Positions 1-6,766 of a stretch of 6,766 bases of DNA are shown here, piece by piece. The notes beneath the pieces were generated by a model. It made no database searches. It was given only the letters and a program-made list of their open reading frames with translations, and was not told the origin of the DNA. Position numbers and translations under genes: made by a program. Source of the stretch: an uncultured Burkholderiales bacterium (GTDB lineage Bacteria; Pseudomonadota; Gammaproteobacteria; Burkholderiales; Burkholderiaceae_F); the NCBI GenBank assembly GCA_903871435.1, contig CAIQGU010000296.1:1-6766 (forward strand), written 5' to 3'. How positions within the stretch are numbered: position 1 is the stretch's first letter; each line of letters opens with the position of its first letter.

Positions 1-2
1 CG

Positions 3-608
3 TTCATCAATTACTTGCTAGCTCCAGTGGACGAGGGTTTCGCCGTTCGCGAAGAAATCATGAAGGACCTGGCCGATGAAATGGACAGCGCCAGCCGCGG
101 TGCCATCACCACCAAGGGGTTTGAGCGGGATGCGCAGCGCATGGGCAAGCTGATGAGCGAAAAATTCGACCTGGGTTTCATCGACGTTGGCGGCTGGGAC
201 ACCCATGTAGGGCAGGGCGCTGCCAAGGGCTATCTCGCCACGCGCCTCGAAGAGCTGGGCCGGGGGCTGGCCGCATTTGCCACCACCATGGGGCCCGCGT
301 GGCGTGACACCAGCGTCGTGGTCCTGAGCGAATTTGGCCGCACCATGCGCCAGAATGGCAACCGTGGCACCGACCACGGCCACGGCACGGCCTATATGGT
401 TTTGGGCGGAGCCGTGCGCGGCGGCCGCGTGGCCGGTGAGCAACAGGCCATCACGGAGGCGAGCCTGTTCCAGAACCGCGATCTGCCCGTGCTCAACGAA
501 TACCGCGGCGTGCTGGGGGCGTTGTTGGCGCGCCAGTACGGCCTGAGCGCGCGCGATCTCGACCGCATCTTTCCTGGGGCGCGACCGCGCGATCTGCAGC
601 TGGTCTGA
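3..608 (+). CDS. DUF1501 family protein, C-terminal part (5' end outside window)
   Basis: The frame is open from the first full codon at position 3 (Phe-Ile-Asn-Tyr-Leu) to the TGA at 606-608, so the gene starts upstream and only about 201 C-terminal residues are visible. The family is recognised by three blocks: VGGWDTH near residue 65, LSEFGRT near 112 and GTDHGHGT near 124. DUF1501 proteins belong to the alkaline phosphatase/sulfatase-like superfamily, and the Asp, His and Glu of these blocks are the expected metal-site residues. Members often carry a Tat signal and are frequently encoded beside a DUF1800 gene; neither can be tested here because the upstream part is missing. The substrate and the physiological role are not established. 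The stop is followed within 5 bases by a perfect inverted repeat, suggesting that this transcription unit ends here, separate from the lol genes. Family assignment is firm; function is unknown. Confidence 0.88.
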   Translation, partial: FINYLLAPVDEGFAVREEIMKDLADEMDSASRGAITTKGFERDAQRMGKLMSEKFDLGFIDVGGWDTHVGQGAAKGYLATRLEELGRGLAAFATTMGPAWRDTSVVVLSEFGRTMRQNGNRGTDHGHGTAYMVLGGAVRGGRVAGEQQAITEASLFQNRDLPVLNEYRGVLGALLARQYGLSARDLDRIFPGARPRDLQLV

Positions 609-612
609 ACCG

Positions 613-632
613 GCCCCAGCGGCCGCTGGGGC
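613..632 (+). terminator. Perfect 20-base inverted repeat after the DUF1501 gene
   Basis: Bases 613-622 are the exact reverse complement of 623-632. As RNA this folds to an 8-bp GC-rich stem with a GGCC loop. It begins 4 bases after the stop codon at 608, a typical terminator position. No T run follows directly: the nearest is TTTCT at 646-650, too far for a classic rho-independent terminator. It may be a weak terminator, an mRNA 3'-end stabiliser, or one half of a two-hairpin terminator together with 666-693. Confidence 0.4.
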
Positions 633-652
633 GGTGGCGCGCGGCGTTTCTA

Positions 653-658
653 TAGAAT
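653..658 (+). promoter_or_regulatory. Possible -10 element upstream of the lol genes
   Basis: TAGAAT at 653-658 matches the sigma-70 -10 consensus at five of six positions and sits in a short AT-rich island (646-659) inside very GC-rich DNA. It would start transcription near 664-666, about 27 bases before the proposed permease start. No acceptable -35 hexamer is seen 16-18 bases upstream, where the DNA is GC-rich and merges with the inverted repeat, so the call is tentative. Confidence 0.2.
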
Positions 659-665
659 TCGCCCA

Positions 666-693
666 CGGATGCGCCACGGGGCGCCGTTTTTTT
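666..693 (+). terminator. Terminator-like hairpin plus T7 overlapping the permease start
   Basis: GCGCC at 671-675 pairs with GGCGC at 680-684 around an ACGG loop. Two more pairs (666-667 with 685-686) can form across a 3-base bulge at 668-670. Seven consecutive T follow at 687-693. This has the shape of a short rho-independent terminator, and the TTG at 692-694 chosen as the permease start lies partly inside the T run. It could end the DUF1501 transcript, act as an attenuator for the lol genes, or be a chance fold in GC-rich DNA. Confidence 0.35.
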
Positions 694-1969
694 GAGACAG
701 GCCAGCGCCGCCTTGAATATTGCCTACGAAGTGCTGATCGGCCTGCGCTACACGCGGGCCGGACGCCGGGTGCGTCGGCGCAACGCATTCATCTCGTTCA
801 TATCGGCCGCCTCGATGGCCGGTATTGCCCTGGGCGTGATGGCCTTGATCGTGGTGTTGAGCGTGATGAACGGCTTCCAGCACGAGGTGCGCGACCGCAT
901 GCTGTCGGTGCTGCCGCACATCGAGATCCAGTCCGAACGCGGCACCATTGCCGATTGGCAGGCGCTGGTGGGCAATATGCGCGCGTTACCCGGCGTGATC
1001 GCCGCCGCCCCGGTACTTGAGTCGCAGGCGATGTTCGTGCGCGATGGCGCCGTGCGCGGGGCCGTGGTGGAGGGCGTGGATCCGGCGCTGGAGCCCGCCG
1101 TTTCGGAGGTGCTGCGGCACCTGCAGGGCGCGCCCATCACCGACCTCAAGGAGGGCAGCTTTGGCATCGTGTTGGGCGTAGACCTTGCGCGATCGCTGGG
1201 CGTTGCGCCGGGTGATCCGGTTACGCTCGTAGCGCCCGAGGGCAGTTTTACGCCCGCGGGCGTGCTGCCGCGGGTCAAGCAGTTCCGGGTGATCGCCACG
1301 TTCCGCTCGGACCACTACGAGTACGACAGCGCGCTGGCCGTCATCCATCTGGGCGACGCCCAACGCGTGTTCCGCCAGGACGGACCCAACGCCGTGCGGC
1401 TGCGCATCGCCGACATGCAGGACGCGCCACAGGTGGCGCAGCGTCTTACGGCAACGCTGGGTCATGATCTGTGGGCGCGCGACTGGACGAGCCAGAACAA
1501 GGTCTGGTTCGCGGCCGTGAAGGTGGAAAAGCGCATGATGCTGTTGATACTCACCCTCATCGTGGCCGTTGCGGCGTTCAATCTTGTATCCACGCTGGTG
1601 ATGACCGTCACCGAAAAGCAGTCGGACATCGCCATATTGCGCACCCTGGGCGCCAGTCCGCGCAGCATCATGGCCATTTTCATACTGCAGGGCGGGTTGA
1701 TCGGTATCTTCGGCACGCTGCTGGGCGTTGCGGGGGGCCTGTTGCTCGCCTGCAACCTGGACGTGATCGTGCCGGCCATAGAGCGCACTTTTGGCGTGCA
1801 CTTTCTCGATCCGTCGATCTATTTCATCAGCGCCTTGCCCTCGGATCCCCAGGCCGGCGACATCGTGCCCATCGCGCTCATCTCCCTGCTGTTGTCGCTC
1901 GTGGCGACGCTCTATCCCAGCTGGCGCGCTTCGCGCGTCCAGCCCGCCCAGGCACTGCGCTATGACTGA
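692..1969 (+). CDS. lolC: Lipoprotein-releasing ABC transporter permease (LolC/LolE type, possibly LolF)
   Basis: Inner-membrane permease that, with LolD, extracts outer-membrane-destined lipoproteins and passes them to periplasmic LolA. The 425 residues match the usual family length. The N-terminus has the family block LIGLRYTR (residues 15-22), then a first membrane segment near 35-60 containing [20 protein letters not shown] periplasmic domain spans about 62-280. Three more membrane segments lie near 282-305, 325-357 and 390-408. The cytoplasmic [15 protein letters not shown] block at 308-322 is the expected LolD-contacting loop, and the end ([20 protein letters not shown]) is typical. Residues 185-198 ([14 protein letters not shown]) align with the LolC Hook that binds LolA. 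No second permease gene is present beside lolD, so a homodimeric LolF is possible. The start is uncertain: TTG 692 is the first start codon after the in-frame stop at 653-655, with GGGG about 10 bases upstream; TTG 713 and GTG 731 are alternatives. Confidence 0.92.
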   Translation: MRQASAALNIAYEVLIGLRYTRAGRRVRRRNAFISFISAASMAGIALGVMALIVVLSVMNGFQHEVRDRMLSVLPHIEIQSERGTIADWQALVGNMRALPGVIAAAPVLESQAMFVRDGAVRGAVVEGVDPALEPAVSEVLRHLQGAPITDLKEGSFGIVLGVDLARSLGVAPGDPVTLVAPEGSFTPAGVLPRVKQFRVIATFRSDHYEYDSALAVIHLGDAQRVFRQDGPNAVRLRIADMQDAPQVAQRLTATLGHDLWARDWTSQNKVWFAAVKVEKRMMLLILTLIVAVAAFNLVSTLVMTVTEKQSDIAILRTLGASPRSIMAIFILQGGLIGIFGTLLGVAGGLLLACNLDVIVPAIERTFGVHFLDPSIYFISALPSDPQAGDIVPIALISLLLSLVATLYPSWRASRVQPAQALRYD

Positions 1970-2669
1970 CCCGGACATATCCCTCGTGGATGCAGAAGCC
2001 GATCAGGTGGTCGTGGCTGCCCGGAACGTGGTCAAGTCCTACCGGGATGACGGCCTCGGGGTCGATGTACTGCGCGGTGTCAGCCTCACGGTGCGCAAGG
2101 GAGAGGTGCTGGCGGTTGTTGGCGCATCCGGGTCGGGCAAGAGCACTTTGCTCCACTGCCTCGGGGGGCTGGACGCCGTCGACAGCGGTGCGATCAGCAT
2201 CAGCGGCCGCGAGCTGGCGAGCCTCAACGAGGTCGAGCGCGGCGCGCTGCGCAACCGATCCCTGGGCTTTGTCTACCAGTTCCATCACCTGCTGCCCGAG
2301 TTTTCCGCGCTCGACAATGTCGCCATGCCGCTGGCCATTCGCCGCGAGCCGCCTGCGCTGCGCCGCGAACGTGCCGCCGCCACGCTGACAAGCGTGGGCC
2401 TGGGGCATCGGCTCAACCACTTTCCCGCCGAACTCTCGGGCGGCGAGCGCCAGCGCACGGCCATTGCCCGGGCTATTGTCACGCAGCCTGCCTGCATCCT
2501 GGCCGATGAACCCACGGGCAATCTCGATCGCGAAACCGCCCATGGTGTGTTCGACCAGTTGCTGGGCCTTGCCCGAACGCTGGGCACCGCCATCGTGATC
2601 GTTACCCATGATGCCGAGCTTGCCGCACGCTGCGACCGCATCCAGAGGCTGGTCGACGGCAGGACGTAA
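1962..2669 (+). CDS. lolD: LolD, ATPase of the lipoprotein-releasing system
   Basis: Cytoplasmic ATP-binding subunit that powers lipoprotein release by the permease encoded just upstream. Starting at ATG 1962 it has 235 residues, the normal LolD length. The frame stays open upstream into the permease gene, but those codons read an alternative frame of lolC and do not belong. Visible motifs: Walker [10 protein letters not shown] at 54-62, Q-loop Gln106, the LolD-typical [18 protein letters not shown] at 107-124, signature LSGGERQR at 158-165, Walker B CILADEP at 178-184, D-loop GNLD at 186-189 and switch His216. All catalytic elements are intact. The ATG overlaps the end of the permease gene by 8 bases, which points to translational coupling and balanced expression; a weak AGG lies about 9 bases before it. 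The FHHLLPEF block separates it from the similar MacB- and FtsE-type ATPases. Confidence 0.95.
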   Translation: MTDPDISLVDAEADQVVVAARNVVKSYRDDGLGVDVLRGVSLTVRKGEVLAVVGASGSGKSTLLHCLGGLDAVDSGAISISGRELASLNEVERGALRNRSLGFVYQFHHLLPEFSALDNVAMPLAIRREPPALRRERAAATLTSVGLGHRLNHFPAELSGGERQRTAIARAIVTQPACILADEPTGNLDRETAHGVFDQLLGLARTLGTAIVIVTHDAELAARCDRIQRLVDGRT

Positions 2670-2729
2670 GCCCCGGCGGGTACCGGCCGTGGTGCGCACG
2701 GTGCGTGCCGCTGCCACTAGACTGTGGTC

Positions 2730-3521
2730 ATGTGGATCGATACCCATTGCCACCTTGATGCTCCCGAATTCGCCGCCGATCGCGATGCCGCAGTGGCGCT
2801 TGCTGCGGCTGCGGGCGTCCACATGGCGGTCCTGCCGGCGGTCGACGTCGCCAGCTTTGCCACGGTGGCCGAGTGCGCGCATCGCTACGGGTACGCCTAC
2901 GCGCTGGGCATACACCCACTAGCCGTTTCCCGGTCCCAGCTCGCGCACCTGGACGATTTGCGTGCGGCGGTTGCAGCCGCGTTGACCGATCCACGCTTTG
3001 TCGGCATTGGTGAGATTGGCCTCGATTTTCTCAACGGTACTGCTGACGCCGCCGTGCAGGAGCAGTTCTACGCGGAGCAGTTGCGTATCGCCGGGCATTT
3101 CCAGTTGCCGGTCATCCTGCACGTGCGCCGGTCGGCCGATCGCCTGCTCTACCACCTGCGCCGCAGCCATGTTCCCGGCGGAATCGCGCACGCCTTCAAC
3201 GGGTCGGAGGTACAGGCGCAAGGTTTTCTCGACCTGGATTTTCGCCTGGGGTTTGGCGGCTCGGTCACGTACGACGGTTCCCTGCGCATTCGCCGGTTTG
3301 CCGCGCAACTGCCCGACCACGCCCTGGTGGTGGAGACCGATGCCCCCGACATTCCCCCCCAGTGGTTGCGCGACGGTGGCACGGTGCTGCGCAACGAATC
3401 GGCGCAACTTCCGCGTATCGCCACCGTGATCGCCGGCTTGCGTGGGGTCACGCCTGAGCAACTGGCCAAGCAGACCACCCGCAACGCCCACGCCGCATTG
3501 CCGCGTCTGGCGCACTTGTAA
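2730..3521 (+). CDS. TatD family metal-dependent hydrolase (YjjV-like)
   Basis: Cytoplasmic TIM-barrel metallohydrolase of 263 residues, the normal family size. Expected metal-site residues are present: His6 and His8 in DTHCHLD, Glu95 in GIGEIGLDF, His131 in ILHVRRS, His154 in IAHAFNGS and Asp204 in VETDAPDIPP. Family members include 3'-5' DNases such as E. coli TatD. The pattern YALGIHP, ILHVRRS, GGSVTY and LVVETDAPDIP is closer to E. coli YjjV than to TatD, as far as memory of those sequences allows, so the true substrate is open. ATG 2730 is chosen because it places WIDTHCHLD at the usual N-terminus; a GTG two codons upstream would add only Val-Val. No good Shine-Dalgarno is seen. A 60-base gap separates it from lolD, and 15 bases separate it from comEC, which lies in the same frame behind a single TAA stop. 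Cotranscription with comEC is likely. Confidence 0.9.
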   Translation: MWIDTHCHLDAPEFAADRDAAVALAAAAGVHMAVLPAVDVASFATVAECAHRYGYAYALGIHPLAVSRSQLAHLDDLRAAVAAALTDPRFVGIGEIGLDFLNGTADAAVQEQFYAEQLRIAGHFQLPVILHVRRSADRLLYHLRRSHVPGGIAHAFNGSEVQAQGFLDLDFRLGFGGSVTYDGSLRIRRFAAQLPDHALVVETDAPDIPPQWLRDGGTVLRNESAQLPRIATVIAGLRGVTPEQLAKQTTRNAHAALPRLAHL

Positions 3522-3536
3522 CGGGTCCGTGCCGAT

Positions 3537-6080
3537 ATGCCGCTGGTGCCGCTGAGCCTGGCGGCTTTCGTCGCCGGCGACCTCCTGGTGCAGCAGCTGG
3601 CGGCGTTGCCGCCGGCGCAGGTCCTGATCCTTGTCACATTACTCGCCGTTGTCCTGGCCGCCATGGCTGTTCGCCTTTGGTCGCATCCACGCCAGGCGAG
3701 CCACGGTGCCGCTACGGTATTTGCGGGCGCGGCCTGCCTGTTCCTGGGGCTTGCAACGACCGGTGAACGCGCTGCCGTGCGCCTGGCCGATGCCCTCGCG
3801 TTTGCCGATGAAGGCCGGGACGTACGCGTGGAGGCGGTCGTTGCAAGCCTGCCCTCGGTGTTCGACGGCGGAACACGATTCACGGCTCAGATCGAGCGCG
3901 TTCTGCCGGCCAATGCCGGCACGGTTGTCTTTGAAGTTCCCCAACGCGTAGCCCTTGCGTGGTATGTCGGCAACGCGATGCAATCGGTCGCGCAAACTCC
4001 CGTCATACGGCCGGCACAGAGATGGGAGTTGACCATACGCCTGCACCGTCCGCATGGCCCGGTCAATCCCGCCGGCTTTGATGCCGAAGCCTGGATGTTC
4101 GAACAGGACATCCGCGCCCAGGGGACCGTGCGTACTGGTGCGCACGATGTCGCGCCGCGACTTCTCGAGGATTGTGTATGGCAGTTCAATCCCCTGGTGG
4201 ATCGCGCTCGCGCCGGACTGCGCGATCAGCTCCAGCAGCTGCTCCAGGGGCGCCGTTACGCCAGCGTGATCACTGCGCTGGTCATGGGCGATCAAAGTGG
4301 CATTGGCGAAGATGACTGGAGCCTGTTCAACCGCACGGGCATATCGCATCTGGTCAGCATTTCCGGCCTTCACATCACCATGATTGCCGCGCTGGCCGCC
4401 GTCCTTGCCGCAGCCGCGTGGCGCCGCAGCCCCGGCTTGCTGCGCATGGCCACCGTGCCCGTCGTGCGCGCGGTAGCGGCCATTGGCGGCGGCCTGGCGT
4501 ATTGCCTGCTCGCCGGCTGGGGTGTGCCCGCCCAACGCACCTTGCTCATGCTCAGCGTCGTGGCGCTCGCCCAATGCGGGCGGGCGCGGCTGGGCGCCGC
4601 CACAGTCCTGTCCGGCGCCGGCGCGCTGGTCTGCCTGTGGGATCCCTGGGCCGTGCTGGCGGCGGGATTTTGGCTGTCGTTCGGGGCTGTTGCCTGCATA
4701 TTTCTCGTATCCGGCGGCGCCCTGGCGCCACTGCCGGGGTGGCGAACAGCCCTGCGCGAGGGCGCTCGTGTCCAGGCAGCCATCACCGTGGGGCAAGTCC
4801 CACTGACCTTGGCAATCTTTGGCCAGATATCCCTCGTTGCGCCCTTGGCCAATGCCGTGGCCATTCCCGTCGTCAGTTACCTGGTTGCACCCTTGGCCCT
4901 GATCGGCGCTGCCCTCGCGGCCTGTGGTGATGCCACCGCGGGGGCAGCGCGAGTGCTGCTGGCGGCGGCCGAGACCTCGTTCGGCGCGCTGGCACACCTC
5001 CTGCGGTGGCTCACCACGCCGCAATGGTCCTGGGTCGCGATGCCGCTGCCACCTACCTGGGCCCTGGCGGTGGCCGCAGCCGGATGTGCCTGGCTGCTGG
5101 CCCCTCGGGGTTGGCCGATGCGATGGCTGGGTATCGCAGGCCTGTTGCCGCTTTTTGTATGGCCGGTCACGCGTCCTGCCGCGGGTGAGCTTTGGGTAAG
5201 CGCACTGGATGTAGGGCAGGGGATGGCAATCGTGCTGGAAACCGCCGACCGCGTCGTGCTTTTTGATACCGGGCCTCGATATTCGGCAGACGCCGATGCG
5301 GGCAGCCGCGTGATCGTTCCCTACCTGCGGGCCCGCGGGCTGCAGCACGTCGACGCGTTGATCATTTCCCATCCGGATATCGATCACGCCGGTGGCGCGC
5401 GATCCCTGATGCGCACACTCGCCATCGACCGGGTCTGGACCTCTATCCCGCCCGATCATCGACTGCTCGGGGTGGCCGCCCCGCTGGTGCGCTGCGAGGC
5501 CGGCCAGCGGCTCGTGCTGGGCGCGCTATCCCTGGAGATGCTGCATCCGGATGCGCCGTTATACGAAGACACGCGGGCGAGCACCAACGCCCGCAGTTGT
5601 GTCGTGCTCGTCCAGATGGGCGAGTACCGGGTGCTGCTCACCGGTGACATCCCCGAGCGCCAGGAAAAGCAGATGCTCGAACGCACGCGCACTCGTGGAC
5701 AGGACCTGCGCGTAGCGCTCATCGTGGCGCCCCATCATGGCAGCCACAGCTCGTCGAGCGAGGCCCTCATCGCAGCTACCGCGCCGCAGTGGGTCAGCAT
5801 GCAGCTGGGCTATCGCAACCATTATGGCCATCCCCACGCTGCGGTCGTGGCGCGCTACCGGGCGCATGACGTCGCCGTGATCCGTTCTGACGAGCGCGGC
5901 GCGGTGCAATGGAGGTTTAGTGCAGATCGCACGGCGGTGGAATGCTGGCGGCAGGATCACGCGCGGTACTGGTTCAATCAACCCGCGGCCGCAGCGGCAG
6001 ATCCGTCATCGCCTTGCGATGCCCCTATGCCGCGTGCTGGCGCTCCGGCCCCGCATGGCGGGCCGGCCCGCGGGCGGTGA
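3537..6080 (+). CDS. comEC: ComEC/Rec2 DNA internalisation channel
   Basis: Inner-membrane protein that carries single-stranded DNA into the cytoplasm during natural transformation. The 847 residues show the full three-part architecture. The N-terminal part has two or three membrane segments (about 1-75) and a DUF4131/OB-fold-like region (about 90-200). The polytopic Competence domain (about 240-545) includes LVMGDQSGI at 248-256 and NRTGISHLVSISGLHITMI at 265-283. The periplasmic metallo-beta-lactamase-like domain (about 551-800) begins with SALDVGQGMA and includes FDTG at 576-579, SHPDIDHAGG at 611-620 (His612, Asp614, Asp616, His617), LLTGDI at 700-705, APHHGSHSS at 731-739 and GHPH at 764-767. 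These putative nuclease residues look intact, unlike degenerate copies in some bacteria. ATG 3537 is the only start codon after the tatD-family stop in this frame; no clear Shine-Dalgarno is visible. The last ~33 residues are Ala/Pro/Gly-rich low-complexity tail overlapping DNA palindromes. Other competence genes (comEA, pilus genes) are not in the window. Confidence 0.95.
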   Translation: MPLVPLSLAAFVAGDLLVQQLAALPPAQVLILVTLLAVVLAAMAVRLWSHPRQASHGAATVFAGAACLFLGLATTGERAAVRLADALAFADEGRDVRVEAVVASLPSVFDGGTRFTAQIERVLPANAGTVVFEVPQRVALAWYVGNAMQSVAQTPVIRPAQRWELTIRLHRPHGPVNPAGFDAEAWMFEQDIRAQGTVRTGAHDVAPRLLEDCVWQFNPLVDRARAGLRDQLQQLLQGRRYASVITALVMGDQSGIGEDDWSLFNRTGISHLVSISGLHITMIAALAAVLAAAAWRRSPGLLRMATVPVVRAVAAIGGGLAYCLLAGWGVPAQRTLLMLSVVALAQCGRARLGAATVLSGAGALVCLWDPWAVLAAGFWLSFGAVACIFLVSGGALAPLPGWRTALREGARVQAAITVGQVPLTLAIFGQISLVAPLANAVAIPVVSYLVAPLALIGAALAACGDATAGAARVLLAAAETSFGALAHLLRWLTTPQWSWVAMPLPPTWALAVAAAGCAWLLAPRGWPMRWLGIAGLLPLFVWPVTRPAAGELWVSALDVGQGMAIVLETADRVVLFDTGPRYSADADAGSRVIVPYLRARGLQHVDALIISHPDIDHAGGARSLMRTLAIDRVWTSIPPDHRLLGVAAPLVRCEAGQRLVLGALSLEMLHPDAPLYEDTRASTNARSCVVLVQMGEYRVLLTGDIPERQEKQMLERTRTRGQDLRVALIVAPHHGSHSSSSEALIAATAPQWVSMQLGYRNHYGHPHAAVVARYRAHDVAVIRSDERGAVQWRFSADRTAVECWRQDHARYWFNQPAAAAADPSSPCDAPMPRAGAPAPHGGPARGR
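6045..6075 (+). repeat. Nested GC palindromes in the 3' end of comEC
   Basis: Three mutually exclusive inverted repeats overlap here. First, 6045-6054 pairs with 6058-6066 around an ATG loop, with one bulged C. Second, 6058-6071 is a perfect 14-base palindrome. Third, 6066-6075 is a perfect 10-base palindrome. They end 2 bases before the comEC stop codon at 6078-6080. No T run follows, so a classic rho-independent terminator is unlikely; the DNA could still stabilise the comEC mRNA end or pause polymerase. GATAAT at 6079-6084 resembles a -10 element for the next gene, but no matching -35 is seen. Confidence 0.4.
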
Positions 6081-6082
6081 TA

Positions 6083-6124
6083 ATGGGCGGCAAACCGCAA
6101 TCCAACACAGGACAACGACGATGA
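6083..6124 (+). other. 13-codon reading frame between comEC and the hydrolase
   Basis: An ATG 2 bases after the comEC stop opens a 13-codon frame (MGGKPQSNTGQRR) whose TGA overlaps the hydrolase start as ATGA. GGGCGG lies 5-6 bases before this ATG. It could couple translation of comEC to the hydrolase, or be chance: a frame this short is not strong evidence by itself. Confidence 0.15.
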
Positions 6125-6766
6125 CCGAACCGCGGACGGGAGCCGTGCAGTGCTTGAGCCCAGGCGGTTTACACGCCATGCGCTATGTGGAGTGGGGTGA
6201 TCCGCACAACCCACGTGTCCTGCTGTGCGTGCACGGCCTGACCCGCAGCGGTCGCGACTTCGACCGGCTGGCACGGGTACTGGCCCGGGACTGGCGCATT
6301 GTTTGCCCCGACGTGGCGGGCCGCGGGCGCAGCGACTGGCTGCGCAACCCGGCTCATTACCAGATCAGCCAGTACACCGCGGACATGGTCACGCTGATCG
6401 CGCGCCTGGACGTTCCCAGCGTTGCCTGGCTGGGTACTTCCATGGGCGGCTTGATTGGTATCGGTCTTGCCGGAATGCCCGATTCACCGATCAACCGGCT
6501 GATCCTCAACGATGTGGGCCCGCACCTGGAGTTGGGAGGGCTGCTGCGCATTGGCGCCTACGTAGGTCAGCCCACGCGGTTTGCGTCCGTGGACGAGGCG
6601 AGGGACTATATTCGCTCGATCGCGCCGGGATTTGCGCTGCGCACCGAGGCGGAGTGGCACGAACTGACCGAGACCTCGCTGCGGCCCAGTGGTGATGGTT
6701 TTGTCCTGCACTACGACCCGGCCATTGCCGAGGTGCTGCGTGCACTGACGCCCGAAATCGTCCAGA
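6121..6766 (+). CDS. Alpha/beta hydrolase, N-terminal part (3' end outside window)
   Basis: Start ATG 6121 follows AGGA at 6109-6112 with an 8-base spacer, the best ribosome-binding site in the window. The frame is open to the window end, giving 215 codons. The fold is recognised from LLCVHGLTRSGRDFDRLA at residues 34-51, with His38-Gly39 at the oxyanion-hole position, from DVAGRGRSDW at 64-73, and from the nucleophile elbow GTSMGG at 105-110 with Ser107 as predicted nucleophile. LILNDVGP at 127-134 follows the next strand. Residues from about 135 look like the start of the cap domain. The catalytic His, and probably the acid, lie beyond the window. No signal peptide is visible, so a cytoplasmic enzyme is likely. 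The substrate cannot be read from the sequence; esterase, lactonase or C-C hydrolase activities all occur in this superfamily. The comEC stop is 40 bases upstream, so it may be cotranscribed with comEC or have its own promoter. Confidence 0.9.
   Translation, partial: MTEPRTGAVQCLSPGGLHAMRYVEWGDPHNPRVLLCVHGLTRSGRDFDRLARVLARDWRIVCPDVAGRGRSDWLRNPAHYQISQYTADMVTLIARLDVPSVAWLGTSMGGLIGIGLAGMPDSPINRLILNDVGPHLELGGLLRIGAYVGQPTRFASVDEARDYIRSIAPGFALRTEAEWHELTETSLRPSGDGFVLHYDPAIAEVLRALTPEIVQ

Noticed and set aside
634..1020. 128-codon + strand frame covering the DUF1501-lolC gap
   Set aside because: Most of it overlaps the lolC coding frame out of phase, and the translation shows no family resemblance.
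986..1978. 330-codon - strand frame opposite the permease gene
   Set aside because: It is lacking hydrophobic segments or motifs and is His/Gln/Arg-rich; best explained by codon bias of lolC.
2670..2729. Terminator or promoter between lolD and the TatD-family gene
   Set aside because: Only short GC self-complementary words and no T run are present. TAGACT at 2718-2723 is too close to the start codon and lacks a -35 partner.
1878..2915. 345-codon - strand frame across lolD and the start of the TatD-family gene
   Set aside because: It runs across two well-supported genes and the gap between them, has no family motif, and has shadow-like composition.
3354..3360. C7 run in the TatD-family gene as a possible slippage site
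   Set aside because: The run encodes the conserved Pro-Pro after the metal-site Asp and fits normal codon use at high GC; nothing suggests phase variation.
3639..5459. 606-codon open frame on the - strand opposite comEC
   Set aside because: It is rich in Gln, Gly, Arg and His with no recognisable domain, the usual product of reading the complement of a GC-rich gene. The + strand frame has clear ComEC motifs throughout.
3537..6080. DNA uptake signal repeats near comEC
   Set aside because: I saw no repeated copies of the Neisseria- or Haemophilus-type uptake words, and no other short word stood out as over-represented.

Overview
The window is an ordinary-looking chromosomal segment of a GC-rich betaproteobacterium. 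The protein signatures and the dense, one-directional coding suggest Burkholderiales, probably an Alcaligenaceae-type organism such as Bordetella or a relative. That placement rests on resemblance of the encoded proteins and base composition and was not checked by a search. All six recognisable genes lie on the + strand and fill almost the whole window.

Layout: (1) 3-608, the C-terminal part of a DUF1501 protein whose start lies upstream. (2) 609-691, an 83-base gap with a perfect 20-base inverted repeat just after the DUF1501 stop, an AT-rich island that could be a -10 element, and a small GC hairpin followed by seven T. (3) 692-1969, a LolC/LolE-type permease. (4) 1962-2669, the LolD ATPase, overlapping the permease gene by 8 bases. 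(5) 2730-3521, a TatD-family metal-dependent hydrolase closest in motif pattern to E. coli YjjV. (6) 3537-6080, an 847-residue ComEC/Rec2 DNA-uptake channel with an intact metallo-beta-lactamase domain. (7) 6121 to the window end, the first 215 codons of an alpha/beta hydrolase.

Functionally, the permease and LolD form the inner-membrane ABC machine that releases outer-membrane lipoproteins to LolA. Only one permease gene is present, and it carries a LolC-like 'Hook' segment, so the complex may be of the homodimeric LolDF type rather than LolCDE. The next two genes concern DNA or metal-dependent hydrolysis: TatD-family proteins are often DNases, and ComEC moves single-stranded DNA across the inner membrane. 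lol genes lying close to comEC is a recurring arrangement in proteobacteria (recalled for Pseudomonas), so the neighbourhood is not new in itself.

I found no mobile element, CRISPR array, RNA gene or clearly undescribed system. The best second looks are small: the terminator-like hairpin whose T run contains the likely TTG start of the permease (with a frame-restoring homopolymer), nested palindromes inside the last codons of comEC, and a 13-codon reading frame bridging comEC and the hydrolase with stop/start overlap.
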